Shown: in pieces, positions 9,002 through 18,779 of the stretch | Numbering within the stretch: position 1 is the first letter of the stretch | Layout of the letters: every line of letters starts with the position of its first letter | Source of the DNA: Candidatus Enterococcus wittei | GTDB lineage: Bacteria > Bacillota > Bacilli > Lactobacillales > Enterococcaceae | Length of the DNA stretch: 64,000 bases | Direction: 5' to 3' | Assembly (NCBI RefSeq): GCF_002140175.1 | Contig: NZ_NGMO01000004.1 | Span: 74,018-138,017 of the forward strand | Program-made: the position numbers and the translations under genes | Notes under the pieces: model-generated | Databases searched by the model: none | Seen by the model: the letters and a program-made list of their open reading frames with translations, nothing else | Told to the model about the DNA's origin: nothing

Positions 9002-9295
9002 TTATTCTTTGTCAAAATGATAGGTTGGTTCATCTAATTCAGGATCATAATCAACAACTAGATCATAACCTTTAAAGAACCATTCATCTGCTTCATCGAT
9101 AAAAAACAATAGACCATCTACCGTTAGTTCTTTCAGCGGTCTATCTGGTTGTTCCACAGACATTCCAATCGAAAAGCCATCATGGACCTCAGTGCTTCCA
9201 TATACTTTACCAAAAAAACGGATACCATAATTTTCAGGTAGGTCTATTTCAGACTGAAACCATTTTTTTGCTACATCTGTTACTGTTAGTTCCAT
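9002..9295 (-). CDS. HesB/YadR/YfhF family protein (HesB-like fold, no cysteines)
   Basis: The 97-residue protein matches the HesB-like group of small Firmicute proteins similar to YneR (pattern LTVTDVAKKWFQSE at the start, then IRFFGKVYGSTEVHDGFSIGMSVEQP and LFFIDEADEWFFKGYDLVVDYD). True A-type iron-sulfur carriers use three conserved cysteines; this protein has no cysteine at all, so it should not carry a cluster in the usual way. Its function is unknown. GGGGAG precedes the ATG. It starts 13 bases after the KtrA-type gene and is probably cotranscribed with it. Confidence 0.8.
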   Translation of the reverse strand: MELTVTDVAKKWFQSEIDLPENYGIRFFGKVYGSTEVHDGFSIGMSVEQPDRPLKELTVDGLLFFIDEADEWFFKGYDLVVDYDPELDEPTYHFDKE

Positions 9296-9308
9296 GTTAT
9301 GCTCCCCT

Positions 9309-9974
9309 TTATTGGTTCATTTTGTCATCAAGTATATCCACATCTTCTGTTTCACCAATCACTAGCAAGTTATCATTTTCTCGTACATACTCATCTGCTG
9401 ATGGTGACACGATTACTGATCGGTCAAAACGACGAATCGCTACTACCGTTAAATCAAAGCGTTGTCTAAAATTCAGCTCATTGAGTGTTTTATTGAAAAA
9501 TTTTGGATTAGACACACGGATTTCTGCCAAAGAATAGTGATCGGAAAGTTCTAAATAATCTAAAATGTTCTTTGAGACTAAGTTATGGGCGATCCGAATC
9601 CCCATGTCTCTTTCTGGATGGACTACTCTATCTGCTCCGATTTTTTCAAGTACTCGTGCATGATATTCATTTTGTGCTTTCGCTAAAATATTGGGTACAC
9701 CCATTTCTTTGACCATCAATGTCACCAAAATGCTTGCTTGGATATCCTCGCCAATTGCTATGATCACATGATCAAAGTTCCTAATTCCTAAAGAACGTAA
9801 AGTCATTTCATCTTGTGCATTCGCTACCACTGCATGAGTTGCGATGTTCATATATTCATTTACTCGATCTTCATTACTATCAATAGCTAAAACCTCTTGT
9901 CCAGCTTCCACTAATGTACGGCAAATACTGCCACCAAAACGTCCAAGCCCTACGATTGCAAAATTCTGTTTCAC
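9309..9974 (-). CDS. ktrA: KtrA/TrkA-type potassium uptake regulator (RCK domains)
   Basis: The 221-residue protein has an N-terminal Rossmann RCK_N domain with the glycine motif GLGRFGGSICRTL (about 10-22) and acidic end AIDSNEDRV, then an RCK_C domain (about 135-215). Such proteins form octameric rings on the membrane channel KtrB and gate potassium uptake in response to ATP/ADP and cyclic-di-AMP. No KtrB gene is next to it, so the partner must be elsewhere. I chose GTG 9974 because AGGAGGG lies 6 bases upstream; the longer frame opening with TTG at 9998 would place that ribosome binding site inside the gene. Confidence 0.88.
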   Translation of the reverse strand: MKQNFAIVGLGRFGGSICRTLVEAGQEVLAIDSNEDRVNEYMNIATHAVVANAQDEMTLRSLGIRNFDHVIIAIGEDIQASILVTLMVKEMGVPNILAKAQNEYHARVLEKIGADRVVHPERDMGIRIAHNLVSKNILDYLELSDHYSLAEIRVSNPKFFNKTLNELNFRQRFDLTVVAIRRFDRSVIVSPSADEYVRENDNLLVIGETEDVDILDDKMNQ

Positions 9975-10295
9975 TGTTTCCCTCCTTTTTATCTTCAACT
10001 CAAGTATAGCAAAGCCATTCTAAAAATAAAAGCAACCATTCTTTTACGATAAGTAAAAAAGGGTTCCATAGAATTCAAAATAAGTGTTTACTCTGTAAGA
10101 TATTGTAAATGAATGGTATTTTCAGCTTAAGAAAATAGTTTATATTTCTTCTGTTTTAGTTGACCAGCATTTCTTAATGGCTACTTCTATTCACCCAACC
10201 TACTATCTGATCGACTATTCTTTCGATTATTATTACTGTTTTCGTCATAAAAGTTTCTACTTTACTTAAGTAAGCATCTCCATATGATGAAACAA

Positions 10296-10473
10296 AGACG
10301 AGCGTGGGACAAAAGCCTTATTTACTTTTGTTCCACGCTCTAAATACATATAAACGGCGGGAGCAGAAACAACTCCCTCGGAAATAAGCAGAAGTTCACA
10401 AAAATTTGAAAAGCAATTTTCGTGACTTCCTTCTTATTTTTTGGAGTTACACGCTTCTTTCCCAGCCTCGTCT
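10296..10473. repeat. Dispersed palindromic element, copy 2 (type I)
   Basis: AGACGAG (10296-10302) and CTCGTCT (about 10467-10473) are terminal inverted repeats; inside are the same GCGTGGGACAAAAG / CTTTTGTTCCACGC hairpin and the large palindrome with AAATAAGCAGAAG as in the element at 7510-7693. The terminal bases differ between copies but pair with each other within each copy, which suggests selection for or gene-conversion of the paired ends. Confidence 0.7.
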
Positions 10474-10832
10474 AATAATGTTGAAACAACATCATATAAT
10501 CTCACTAATAATGAACATCTCAAAAATATTTTTTTCATACTATTTAAGATTAGTACTAAAGGTCTTCTGTTAGGTAATCATTTATCAATAGCTGATGAAA
10601 AAGCTGTTTAGCTCTGAAGATTTATCCGCAACCAGAGAAAATAGTTCCTGATTTTTTCTGGACACTCAGAGCTAGCTTTTGAATACCATTTACTCAAAGA
10701 AGTTGACACCTTCTTCTATACCTGGACAAGTTGATCCTAGACATTTTGTATGGTGGAATAGTAGTTGAATTTGTTGCTAATCTATTCATGATATTCAAGT
10801 GATTTCACTTTTTCTATTACATTGTAAACTAA
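10474..10832. other. Intergenic region with a 66-base hairpin
   Basis: Between the palindromic element and the amidase gene. It holds one candidate structure, TAGCTCTGA (10609-10617) with TCAGAGCTA (10666-10674) and an inner CCAGA/TCTGG pair, which may terminate the amidase transcript. No open frame with a ribosome binding site was seen. Confidence 0.4.
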
Positions 10833-13800
10833 TTATAATTTTTCACCTGTCACGCTTTCTACAATGCCTTTAGCAATTTGATCTTTGTTTCTACGAATAT
10901 TTGCCACATCATTTATATTTGTGATAAAGCCTAATTCAGCGAGACGATAAGGAATTCCTCTTGAATTTAAAACATTCATATTCAACAAGTCACTTCTTAA
11001 ACTGATACCACCAGTATTTTGAACTGATCCCCATAGACCGACATAGGCGCGAATAACGTTGGCTATAGCATAGTTTTGAGTAGTTAATGAATTACCATTA
11101 CGATGAGCAATTACATGCCCTCCTGTACTTGTGCCGATCCCTCCAGCATCTAAATGGAACTCAGTAACAGAAGAAAATGAAGTACTAACTGTATATGCAC
11201 CTTGTAATCTTTGCGAATCTTGATACATATCCGCATTAGTGTTATAAAAAGTAATACGATTTCTCTTTAACTGACTTGCCCATTTTTGTAGAGATGGCAT
11301 CAATTCTTTCCGAGTAAAATCTCGTTCATTGATTCCATTATAAGCTGCCCCTGGGTCTAATACTCCATGCCCCATGACAAAAAGATGGTTGATCGATGTT
11401 TGATAGGGATTACTGATGGCACCTGGAGCTGGTGCTCCTTTTTTCACTAGGACAACTTGAATAGCTTCCATCTGTAAAGCAAGATTTGATGTACCTGCAT
11501 TTTGACCATTTCTTGCCCAATCCAGCCAACCTAGTTGAGCAGAATGAACACGGTAATAAACATCATAAAACTGATTCAATTGTCCAGTGAGTCGTATTCG
11601 AATGGCTTCAGCTCTCAATTTACTGCCAGTAGTACCTGATAGACCGTTATTATTTACATATCCTTGCCAACCAATCGATTGCACATGACTACTATACTCA
11701 ATTGTTCCTGGTAAAGGTGTATTAGTTATGTTCATTCGCATAGCTTCTAATCTTAACCCTTTACCGATAGTGCCTGCAGTTGCGCCATTCATCTGATAAT
11801 TTTGCCACCCTACTGATTGACTATGTGTTTGATAATTGACATTAGGGTTTTTCAACGTATCTTTTTCATAATAAGAAGTGCTAGTTGCTGGTCCAGATTG
11901 ACCTTTGGGAACTAATTTTATTTGAATAGCTTCCATTTGATACCCAAAACCTGAACTTCCTGCATTCGCATTGTTTTTTGTCCATCCTAACCAACCAAAG
12001 TAAGCGGAATGAACACGATAATAAACATCATAGTGATAACTCAATTGACCAGTTAGACGAACACGGATTGCTTCCATCCTAAGCTTTTGATCAGTTGTTC
12101 CTGAAATTGCATTATTTTGTACGTAATTTTGCCAGCCTATAGACCGAACATGGCTTGAATATTCGATAGCACCAGGCAAAGGGGTATTTGATAAATTAAT
12201 TTTAACAGCTTCAAGCCTTAACCCTCTGTTTAGAGTACCTGCTGTAGCACCATTTGATTGATATGACTGCCAACCGACTGATTGACTATGCGTTTGATAA
12301 TTCACGTTTGGTGTTGGTAATTGATCACTTTGATAATAGGCAGTACCTAGAGTAGGACCTACATCACCTTTTTTCACTAATTGAATTTGAATAGCTTCCA
12401 TTTGATACCCAAAACCTGAACTTCCTGCATTTTCACCATTTTTCGTCCACCCTAACCAGCCAAAATAGGCAGAATGAACACGGTAGTAAATATCATATTG
12501 TTGACTAATCTCTCCAGTAAGGCGGATTTTTATAGCCTCTGTACGAAGAGCCTGATCAGTTGTTCCAGAAGTGGCACCATTATTTACATATCCTTGCCAC
12601 CCTATTGACTGTACATGACTGCTGTATTCTACATTCCCAGTGAATGGACTCTCTGATAATTTGATTTTAATTGCTTCTAATCTTTTATTCTGTCCAATCG
12701 TTCCAGCTGTTGCTCCATTTGTTACTTCATTTTGCCATCCAAATGTTCGAACGTGAGTTTGATAAGAAACAGTAGGTGAAACGCTCTTTCTTGCATACAG
12801 GCTCGAACTCTCTTTTGAAGTGGATAAATCTGTTTCAGAAGAACTCTGTGTTTTATCACTAGAAGTAGCTTCTTCTTTAACCAGAACGTTAAAAATACCT
12901 AAACTTCTTTCTCCATCTTTCAATGTAATCTCTGCTTCACCAGCTCTTAACCCAGTTATTTTTCCATCTCGTGATACTTGTACAATCGAATTGTCAGAGG
13001 TTTCCCAAATGGGTTGTGTGATTTCAGCATTTTGAGGAACAGTCGTATATTCGAGTTGTTTTGTTTCGCCTGAATACATTGTTACTGTATTTTCTAGTGG
13101 TATGATTGATTCCACTTTGGTTGGTTCAGTATATTGAACATTAACTGTTACTTCCAAAGAATTTTCAGAAGTTGACTCCAAAATTGCTTCAGAAGAAAAT
13201 GGGATTTGATAACTGTATATTAGTGGAGATTGTTTATCAGCAATGAATTTTTCTCCATCATATTTCCAATCTTCTGTTTTAAGTACTGTTCTATCTTTTT
13301 CAGGTTTTAGTTTTTCTTGTGTAATCTGCCATTGGTCTTTTACTTGAATCGCATTTGCATCAATTGTTTGTTCTTTACCATCAAAATAAGTTATTTCCTT
13401 ATTCTTTGATAGATCGATCGTACTTAGGTGATTATTTGAAACATCTAAGTATTGTAATGTGGCTAAGCTAGCAACTTCTATTTCTTGCAATTCATTCTCT
13501 TGAACTTCTAATTTTTGCAAATAATTAAAATATTGAATACCTTCGATTGATTTAATCTGTTTCCCACTAAGATCCAACTCCGTAGTTTCTATCAGTTCAT
13601 TTGACAAGATTCCATTATGATCGGTATCTATGGTTTCAGATATATAATTACGAAAATTGGTGTCAGGAAAATGTTCTTCGTCAATTGTAACAGTTTTAAT
13701 AGACTCCTCAGATATTTTGCCTGTTGAATTCGTTTCTTCTGTTGCTGTTTGTACCTTTTCTTGTGTCGTCTCAGAAGTTGATTGTTCAGTATTATCTATC

Positions 13801-13922
13801 TGATTCACTTGGTTCTGTTCTTCTGTATATGAACTACTAATAGCTACTGCATAAGCATTTGGCGCTATTGTTCCTGATAGTAATAGTATACTTAAGAACG
13901 TACCTATCCACTTTTTTATCAT
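10833..13922 (-). CDS. Secreted multidomain N-acetylmuramoyl-L-alanine amidase with LRR, Ig-like and nine ChW modules
   Basis: The 1029-residue protein has a signal peptide (about 1-25), a Ser/Thr/Glu-rich segment, an internalin-like leucine-rich segment with an EF-like lead-in (about 83-182), a bacterial Ig-like BIG2 domain (about 269-348), nine ChW repeats (about 386-830, each with a GW or GWxxW core) in three blocks of three, and a C-terminal Amidase_3 domain (about 842-1029). The amidase residues are in place: GHGVLDPGA (His852), Glu866 in NERDFT, His923 in EFHLDAGG and the catalytic Glu996 in LAELGFITN. It should cut the lactyl-peptide bond of peptidoglycan. There is no LPxTG sorting signal, so the ChW array is the likely wall anchor. 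It could be an autolysin, adhesin or both. It is monocistronic, with terminators on both sides. Confidence 0.88.
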   Translation of the reverse strand: MIKKWIGTFLSILLLSGTIAPNAYAVAISSSYTEEQNQVNQIDNTEQSTSETTQEKVQTATEETNSTGKISEESIKTVTIDEEHFPDTNFRNYISETIDTDHNGILSNELIETTELDLSGKQIKSIEGIQYFNYLQKLEVQENELQEIEVASLATLQYLDVSNNHLSTIDLSKNKEITYFDGKEQTIDANAIQVKDQWQITQEKLKPEKDRTVLKTEDWKYDGEKFIADKQSPLIYSYQIPFSSEAILESTSENSLEVTVNVQYTEPTKVESIIPLENTVTMYSGETKQLEYTTVPQNAEITQPIWETSDNSIVQVSRDGKITGLRAGEAEITLKDGERSLGIFNVLVKEEATSSDKTQSSSETDLSTSKESSSLYARKSVSPTVSYQTHVRTFGWQNEVTNGATAGTIGQNKRLEAIKIKLSESPFTGNVEYSSHVQSIGWQGYVNNGATSGTTDQALRTEAIKIRLTGEISQQYDIYYRVHSAYFGWLGWTKNGENAGSSGFGYQMEAIQIQLVKKGDVGPTLGTAYYQSDQLPTPNVNYQTHSQSVGWQSYQSNGATAGTLNRGLRLEAVKINLSNTPLPGAIEYSSHVRSIGWQNYVQNNAISGTTDQKLRMEAIRVRLTGQLSYHYDVYYRVHSAYFGWLGWTKNNANAGSSGFGYQMEAIQIKLVPKGQSGPATSTSYYEKDTLKNPNVNYQTHSQSVGWQNYQMNGATAGTIGKGLRLEAMRMNITNTPLPGTIEYSSHVQSIGWQGYVNNNGLSGTTGSKLRAEAIRIRLTGQLNQFYDVYYRVHSAQLGWLDWARNGQNAGTSNLALQMEAIQVVLVKKGAPAPGAISNPYQTSINHLFVMGHGVLDPGAAYNGINERDFTRKELMPSLQKWASQLKRNRITFYNTNADMYQDSQRLQGAYTVSTSFSSVTEFHLDAGGIGTSTGGHVIAHRNGNSLTTQNYAIANVIRAYVGLWGSVQNTGGISLRSDLLNMNVLNSRGIPYRLAELGFITNINDVANIRRNKDQIAKGIVESVTGEKL
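11430..12770 (-). repeat. Tandem coding repeat: three blocks of three ChW units
   Basis: Three successive blocks of about 465 bases (155 residues) within the amidase gene encode the same order of ChW subtypes: a YQTH unit, a YSSHV..IGW unit and a YYRVHSA..GWLGW unit. Blocks begin near residues 386, 541 and 696. The blocks are more alike than the three units within a block, so the array grew by duplication of a preformed triplet. It is prone to copy-number change by recombination. Confidence 0.85.
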
Positions 13923-14010
13923 GATAGTCTCCTCTATAATCTAAATTTTTAACATAAAACTTTCTATTATATATTAAACTATAAAAAATAGTAAATTAAA
14001 AGCCCATGAT

Positions 14011-14052
14011 AAAAAAAAGCCTGTGATGTAATGAGATCCACAGTGCTTTTTT
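14011..14052 (-). terminator. Terminator after liaR
   Basis: AAAAAAGC-CTGTG pairs with CACAG-TGCTTTTTT; A and T tracts on the two sides. Confidence 0.7.
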
Positions 14053-14123
14053 GTATTTTATAAATAGTATCCTTGTTATCTTTTACTCTAGGATAAGACC
14101 CTATCGAATACTAGAAAAAGGTA

Positions 14124-14756
14124 CTATTTCACCAAACCATGTTTAAAAGCATAAATAGCAGCTTGGGTTCGGTCTTCTACTTCTAGTTTTGCTAAAATGT
14201 TTGATACATGTGTTTTTACGGTTTTGAGTGTGATAAATAATTCATCTGCAATCTCTTGGTTGCTTTTTCCTTCCGAAATAAGCATTAAAATCTCATTCTC
14301 ACGATTCGTCAATTCTTCATGCAAAATCGGTTCATTACGACGGCTCATTTTCTCCATCATTTTAGTCGTTACCTCTGGCTCTAATACACGCTCTCCTCTT
14401 TGCGTAGCACGGATAGCATCAGCGATTTCATGAGCTGTAGAGGTCTTTAATAAATAGCCACTAGCACCTGCTTCAATAGCCGGATATACTTTTTCATCAT
14501 CAATAAAACTTGTTACAATGATAATCTTGGCTTCTGGCCAATCTTTCAAAATCGCTTTTGTCGATGCAATCCCATCCATTTCATCCATCACTAAATCCAT
14601 CAGAATCACATCTGGACGCAGAGTCATTGCTTTTTCGTAGCCTTGTCGACCATTCTCAGCTTCTCCTACCACTTCAATGTCATCTTGGATAGACAAATAA
14701 GAAGAAACACCTAAACGAACCATTTCATGATCATCAACTAGTAAAACCTTTATCAT
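14124..14756 (-). CDS. liaR: Response regulator LiaR
   Basis: The 210-residue NarL/FixJ regulator has a receiver domain with acidic pocket Asp8-Asp9, phosphoacceptor Asp54 and Lys104 (YLLKTS), and a C-terminal LuxR-type helix-turn-helix (about 147-205: [25 protein letters not shown]). It is the output of the LiaFSR system, which senses damage to the membrane and lipid II cycle by antimicrobial peptides and daptomycin. The residue at position 73 is Trp, the wild-type state at a site where W73C has been described in daptomycin-resistant E. faecium. It is the last gene of liaF-liaS-liaR, 2 bases after liaS. Confidence 0.95.
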   Translation of the reverse strand: MIKVLLVDDHEMVRLGVSSYLSIQDDIEVVGEAENGRQGYEKAMTLRPDVILMDLVMDEMDGIASTKAILKDWPEAKIIIVTSFIDDEKVYPAIEAGASGYLLKTSTAHEIADAIRATQRGERVLEPEVTTKMMEKMSRRNEPILHEELTNRENEILMLISEGKSNQEIADELFITLKTVKTHVSNILAKLEVEDRTQAAIYAFKHGLVK

Positions 14757-14758
14757 TT

Positions 14759-15826
14759 TTATGCCTCCTTCATTAAAGGAACTTTGATTTCTACACTCGT
14801 TCCCTGTCCTTTAAAACTTATAATTTTAACTGTACCACCAATACCAGCCACACGTTCCCTAATATTGTTCAATCCGTAACTCCCTGTCTTTGTTTCATTC
14901 ATATTAAATCCGGTGCCATCATCAATGACTCGTAACAAAAGATTGTTGTCGATTTTATGAAGATAGACTTCAAGCTCATTTGCTTTTGCGTGACGCAAGG
15001 TGTTTGAAAGTAGTTCTTGAACGATACGAAATAGCTGATCTTCAATTGAATTAGAGAGCGTAATATCTTCAATATCCCATTTCAATGAAATCTGGATCTT
15101 ATTTTTTAGCTCTTTCAATAATTGCTCAATTCCTTGTTTCAAGCTTTTCTGTTCTAAATTAACTGGACGTAGATGAAGGAGCAATGCCCGCATTTCGGAT
15201 TGTGAAGCATTGATGATCTCTGCGACCATTTTCAACTGCTTACGAAACATTTCAGGGGTATCACTTTTTTCTGCTTGCTCAGTTAAGGCTGACATCATCA
15301 TCATTGCCGCAAATAATTGTTGGGAAACAGAATCGTGGAGTTCTCGTGCTAAACGATGTCTCTCTAATTCTAAAATTTCTTCTTTAGTTTGTCCATCTAC
15401 ATATTGGGGTCTGCTTGTTAAAATTTGAAGTTCACTAGAAACTTCAATCATTTTTTCCTTAATCTTGCTGATTTCTTTTTCGATTTCTTTTATATATAGA
15501 TCATCAGCAGCGCTTGGCAATGGTTCATTTAGCACCTTTGCTTCATAATTACCGGATGACAAGGCACGCAATTGTTCTTCAATTTTTCCATATTTTATTT
15601 TTTGTAAGAGAGAAACAAGTAAAAAGACAACCAGTCCTACTCCAAAAGAAATCGCTAATAAATGGAAAATCAAAGGGACATAAAGCAATCTAGCTCTTAA
15701 AAGCTCTCTCCACCAATTGGTTTGATTGCTTGCATAAAAATAGGTGAATAACGATAATAAAATGACAAAGAAAGAGGCGATTGATGCATAGACCGCTAAC
15801 ATAGGTCTAGAGATTTTCTCAATCAT
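14759..15826 (-). CDS. liaS: Sensor histidine kinase LiaS
   Basis: The 355-residue kinase has two membrane helices (about 10-32 and 50-74) with a very short outside loop, a linker resembling HAMP, a HisKA_3 dimerisation domain with the phosphorylated His in [20 protein letters not shown], and a HATPase domain with N-box and G-boxes ([31 protein letters not shown]). The short outside loop marks it as an intramembrane-sensing kinase. Its first codons overlap the end of liaF by four bases (ATGA). Residue 120 is Ser in this count, at the position where T120A is described in daptomycin-adapted E. faecium; this may be natural variation. Confidence 0.94.
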   Translation of the reverse strand: MIEKISRPMLAVYASIASFFVILLSLFTYFYASNQTNWWRELLRARLLYVPLIFHLLAISFGVGLVVFLLVSLLQKIKYGKIEEQLRALSSGNYEAKVLNEPLPSAADDLYIKEIEKEISKIKEKMIEVSSELQILTSRPQYVDGQTKEEILELERHRLARELHDSVSQQLFAAMMMMSALTEQAEKSDTPEMFRKQLKMVAEIINASQSEMRALLLHLRPVNLEQKSLKQGIEQLLKELKNKIQISLKWDIEDITLSNSIEDQLFRIVQELLSNTLRHAKANELEVYLHKIDNNLLLRVIDDGTGFNMNETKTGSYGLNNIRERVAGIGGTVKIISFKGQGTSVEIKVPLMKEA

Positions 15827-16554
15827 GCACGAATCACCTCAATATCTCCAATAATCGTATTGGTAATGATTTTTAAACGACGAGGGTTCTCATCAAAATC
15901 ATTACTATATATTTTGATTGACTCATTTCTCAATGAAAATGGTTCTTCCTCAAATTGGACGTTTCCAATTAACGTAGCATGTTCTAGACTTACGGCAATT
16001 CCTAATGGTACTAAAATACGAGTTCGTCCGATACCTTTTCGAACAATGATGATATTATCATCTTTTGGCAACAAGGTATTTCCCAAATCGATAATTGTAT
16101 CTCCAGAAAGCATCGCAATGTTGATATCATCCCATTCATACACGTCATTGCCAATTCTTTGATTTCCGAATAATTGCTGTTTTTTTCGTTCATTATTATG
16201 AGATTTAAGTTGCTCTGTTTGCACCATAATAATCTGCTTTTTACGCCAGAATGTATTTTTAGTTAAGTCAATCCCTGAAATCTCTACGCCCTTCAAACCA
16301 ATAAACAAAATAGCGAACACGATCATTGCCCACAAAGCTGGACTATTCACTAAACTAAAGAAAATAATTAATCCGCCTAAAACCAATTGGAAATTCTGAA
16401 AGCCTGATCGAGGAGACTTCCTTGAAGATAAATAAATATTCAAAATACCAAATGCCACTAGAAGCAGCAATCCAAAATTATTGACGATTTGCCAGATAGC
16501 AAATAATAGTAACAATGCTTCTACTACTATAAAAAAGCGCCAAGAGCTATTCAT
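15823..16554 (-). CDS. liaF: Cell-envelope stress modulator LiaF
   Basis: The 243-residue protein has three or four N-terminal membrane helices (to about residue 90) and a C-terminal beta-helix-like cytoplasmic domain (about 130-243, DUF2154 type, with repeated hydrophobic rungs such as IIDLGNTLLPKDDNIIIVRKGIGRTRILVPLGIAVSLEH). LiaF binds LiaS and keeps it off in the absence of stress. It is the first gene of the operon and has GAAAGGAG before its ATG. The 110 bases upstream should contain the operon promoter, which is likely autoregulated by LiaR. Confidence 0.93.
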   Translation of the reverse strand: MNSSWRFFIVVEALLLLFAIWQIVNNFGLLLLVAFGILNIYLSSRKSPRSGFQNFQLVLGGLIIFFSLVNSPALWAMIVFAILFIGLKGVEISGIDLTKNTFWRKKQIIMVQTEQLKSHNNERKKQQLFGNQRIGNDVYEWDDINIAMLSGDTIIDLGNTLLPKDDNIIIVRKGIGRTRILVPLGIAVSLEHATLIGNVQFEEEPFSLRNESIKIYSNDFDENPRRLKIITNTIIGDIEVIRA

Positions 16555-16665
16555 TGCTATTCTCCTTTCTTTTCACATTCTCTTTTTTATCATACCTACT
16601 TTTATTTACAGATGCTATAGGACTTTAGATGTAATGTTTAATCTGTATTCTTGATAGAAACAATC

Positions 16666-16712
16666 AAAAAGAGGTCTGGGACTAAGTCAAATCCCAGACC
16701 TCTTTAGTTTTT
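16666..16712 (-). terminator. Terminator after greA
   Basis: AAAGAGGTCTGGGA (16668-16681) pairs perfectly with TCCCAGACCTCTTT (16692-16705) over 14 bp; the T tract on the minus strand ends greA, and the reverse tract makes it bidirectional. Confidence 0.9.
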
Positions 16713-16750
16713 TGATTTGCTTCATAGTCAAAAGTTGGTTTGATCCTTCG

Positions 16751-17230
16751 TTAGGCTTGTTCCACTTTGACGATTTTCACTTGCATATCTCCACCAGGAG
16801 TGGAAATAGTTACTTCGTCATTTATATATTTGCCAATTAATGCTTGAGCAATAGGTGAATCATTTGAGATTTTTCCAGAAAATGGATCAGCTTCTGCACT
16901 GCCTACGATGGTATATTGTTCTTCTTCTCCATCTGGTAGTTCGATAAAAGTAACTGTTTTTCCGATAGACACTTCATCAGAATCAACACCATCATTGTCA
17001 ATAATTTGTGCAAAACGAATCATTGTCTCAATTGTAGTAATACGACCTTCTACAAACGCTTGCTCATCTTTTGCTGATTCATATTCTGAATTCTCAGACA
17101 AGTCTCCGAAACCACGTGCAATTTTGATTCGCTCGATGATTTCTCCACGTTTTACTGTTTTTAATTCTTCTAGTTCTTTCTCTAATTTTTCTTTACCTTC
17201 TTGTGTCATTGGGTAAACTTTCTCTGCCAT
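16751..17230 (-). CDS. greA: Transcription elongation factor GreA
   Basis: The 159-residue protein has the N-terminal antiparallel coiled coil with the tip sequence [20 protein letters not shown], whose Asp and Glu reach into the RNA polymerase secondary channel and stimulate cleavage of backtracked RNA, and a C-terminal FKBP-like domain (about 85-158). Length and motifs match the family. An AGGAG-type site precedes ATG 17230. In many Firmicutes greA follows mltG, as here; the two are separated by an intrinsic terminator. Confidence 0.97.
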   Translation of the reverse strand: MAEKVYPMTQEGKEKLEKELEELKTVKRGEIIERIKIARGFGDLSENSEYESAKDEQAFVEGRITTIETMIRFAQIIDNDGVDSDEVSIGKTVTFIELPDGEEEQYTIVGSAEADPFSGKISNDSPIAQALIGKYINDEVTISTPGGDMQVKIVKVEQA

Positions 17231-17262
17231 GTATAACTTCTCCTTTTTCTTTGGAATACCGC

Positions 17263-17303
17263 AAAAAGTAATCTTTCAAGGACTACAGTCCAAAAAAGAT
17301 TAC
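17263..17303 (-). terminator. Terminator or attenuator between mltG and greA
   Basis: GTAATCTTT (17268-17276) pairs with AAAGATTAC (to 17303), with an inner GGACT/AGTCC pair; on the minus strand the stem is followed by five T. A 15-base direct repeat ATGCTTTTCTAAAAA (17305 and 17325) lies beside it. Confidence 0.7.
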
Positions 17304-17371
17304 CATGCTTTTCTAAAAATGTAAATGCTTTTCTAAAAAAAATCATTCGGTATATTACAGTTGTTCTTCAT

Positions 17372-18547
17372 CTATTTATTTACGTACTTATCCACCAATT
17401 CCATGTGTTCTTCATATGTTTTTGCAAAATAAACATCCCCAGTAGCTATATCAGCAACAAAATAATAATAATCATTTTGAGTAGGTTCTAAAACTGCTTG
17501 GATGGCATCTTCACTAGGACTATTGAACGGTCCTGGCCCATATCCTAAGTTCGTATATAAGTTATACGGAGAATTGACTGCCGTGTCTTCATAAGTGACC
17601 AATTCCTTATGCTCACCTAATGCATATAGTACTGAAATATCTGATTGAAGCGGCATATCTGCTGCGATCCGATTGTAAAATACATTGGCGATATTTTTTC
17701 GGTCTGCTTCTGATACTCCTTCTTTTTCAACTAATGAAGCGATAGTCAAGACTTCCTGAACTGTATGGTTTTGCTGCTTGATCTTGGTCAAATAAGGTTG
17801 CAGCACTGTATTCGTTTTGTTCACCATTTGTAATACTAAGTCTTTAAGTGACATATCTTTATAATAATCATATGTCGCTGGGAAGAGATAGCCTTCCAAA
17901 CGATACTTCGTATTCTCTGCTTTGGCTGCACTTTCTAACAGGTCAGGAAATTTTTGCTGCAATTCATTAAAGAAACTTTGATCATTCATCAAATCTAAAA
18001 ATTCTTGCTTCTCTTTACCAGTAATCTTTTCTACTCGTGAAGCAATTTGATCAATGTCATACCCTTCAGGAATAGTAATCTTTCCATCTGCAACTTCTGT
18101 TGGCTCTGAGGTTCCACCTTCTTGAAGTTGTTTACCAATTTCATCTAAGGTCATATTCGGTGCCATCTGATAGAATCCCGCTTGAAAACCGGTCATATTT
18201 TTAAATTTTGTATAATAATTGAAGACGATCCCACTTTTAATGATTTTATCTTCTTCTAATATCTCACCGATTTGTTTGTTCGATGACCCACTTGGAATCT
18301 CCACTGAAACTAATTGGTCATTCGATGCATCTAAAGGTTTTAATCCACTATCTACGTAACGATAAATGGTCACACCCAGAACACACCCTACGATTAGCAA
18401 CGTAAGCGCAATCACTAAAATAATCTTACCTACGATTCTATCTTCTTTTTTTCGGATATTCTTTCTTTTAGTCACCACATCTGTAGTGTCTTCTCTATTC
18501 AATTTATCTTTTTTATTTTCTTCTGGATGTTGTTTGCTTTCTGACAA
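17372..18547 (-). CDS. mltG: Endolytic murein transglycosylase MltG
   Basis: The 391-residue protein has a charged cytoplasmic N-terminus, one membrane helix (about 43-66), a LysM-like segment (SVEIPSGSSNKQIGEIL) and a YceG catalytic domain with the essential Glu in ASLVEKEGVSEADRKNIANVFYNRI and the late LYTNLGYGPGPFNSP motif. It cuts nascent glycan strands and so sets strand length near the synthesis machinery. The start is TTG at 18545-18547, supported by AGGAGG 7 bases upstream; no ATG in frame has a comparable site. Confidence 0.95.
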   Translation of the reverse strand: MSESKQHPEENKKDKLNREDTTDVVTKRKNIRKKEDRIVGKIILVIALTLLIVGCVLGVTIYRYVDSGLKPLDASNDQLVSVEIPSGSSNKQIGEILEEDKIIKSGIVFNYYTKFKNMTGFQAGFYQMAPNMTLDEIGKQLQEGGTSEPTEVADGKITIPEGYDIDQIASRVEKITGKEKQEFLDLMNDQSFFNELQQKFPDLLESAAKAENTKYRLEGYLFPATYDYYKDMSLKDLVLQMVNKTNTVLQPYLTKIKQQNHTVQEVLTIASLVEKEGVSEADRKNIANVFYNRIAADMPLQSDISVLYALGEHKELVTYEDTAVNSPYNLYTNLGYGPGPFNSPSEDAIQAVLEPTQNDYYYFVADIATGDVYFAKTYEEHMELVDKYVNK

Positions 18548-18779
18548 AACAACTCCTCCTTACTATCAACTTCGTAACTTTATTCATTATACATGAAATT
18601 TCGACTAACGTGAATGATTTTTTGCCGATTGTTCTGTCAAAATTGTAAGTAGTAAATCGCTGAAATTAAGCTTAAAATTAAACCGAACGATTACTTCTGT
18701 TATTAATTGAGAAAAAATTAAGCATTCATTCCATCTAAATAACATGAATTTGTTCGTATAGAAAGAAGGTTTTATCCAC

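Noticed and set aside
11430-12770. CRISPR-like tandem repeats
   Set aside because: The periodicity of about 465 bases is in frame and encodes ChW modules; no short repeats with unique spacers occur.
17305-17339. 15-base direct repeat ATGCTTTTCTAAAAA twice, 20 bases apart
   Set aside because: Short and AT-rich, in a gap next to a terminator; likely local slippage.
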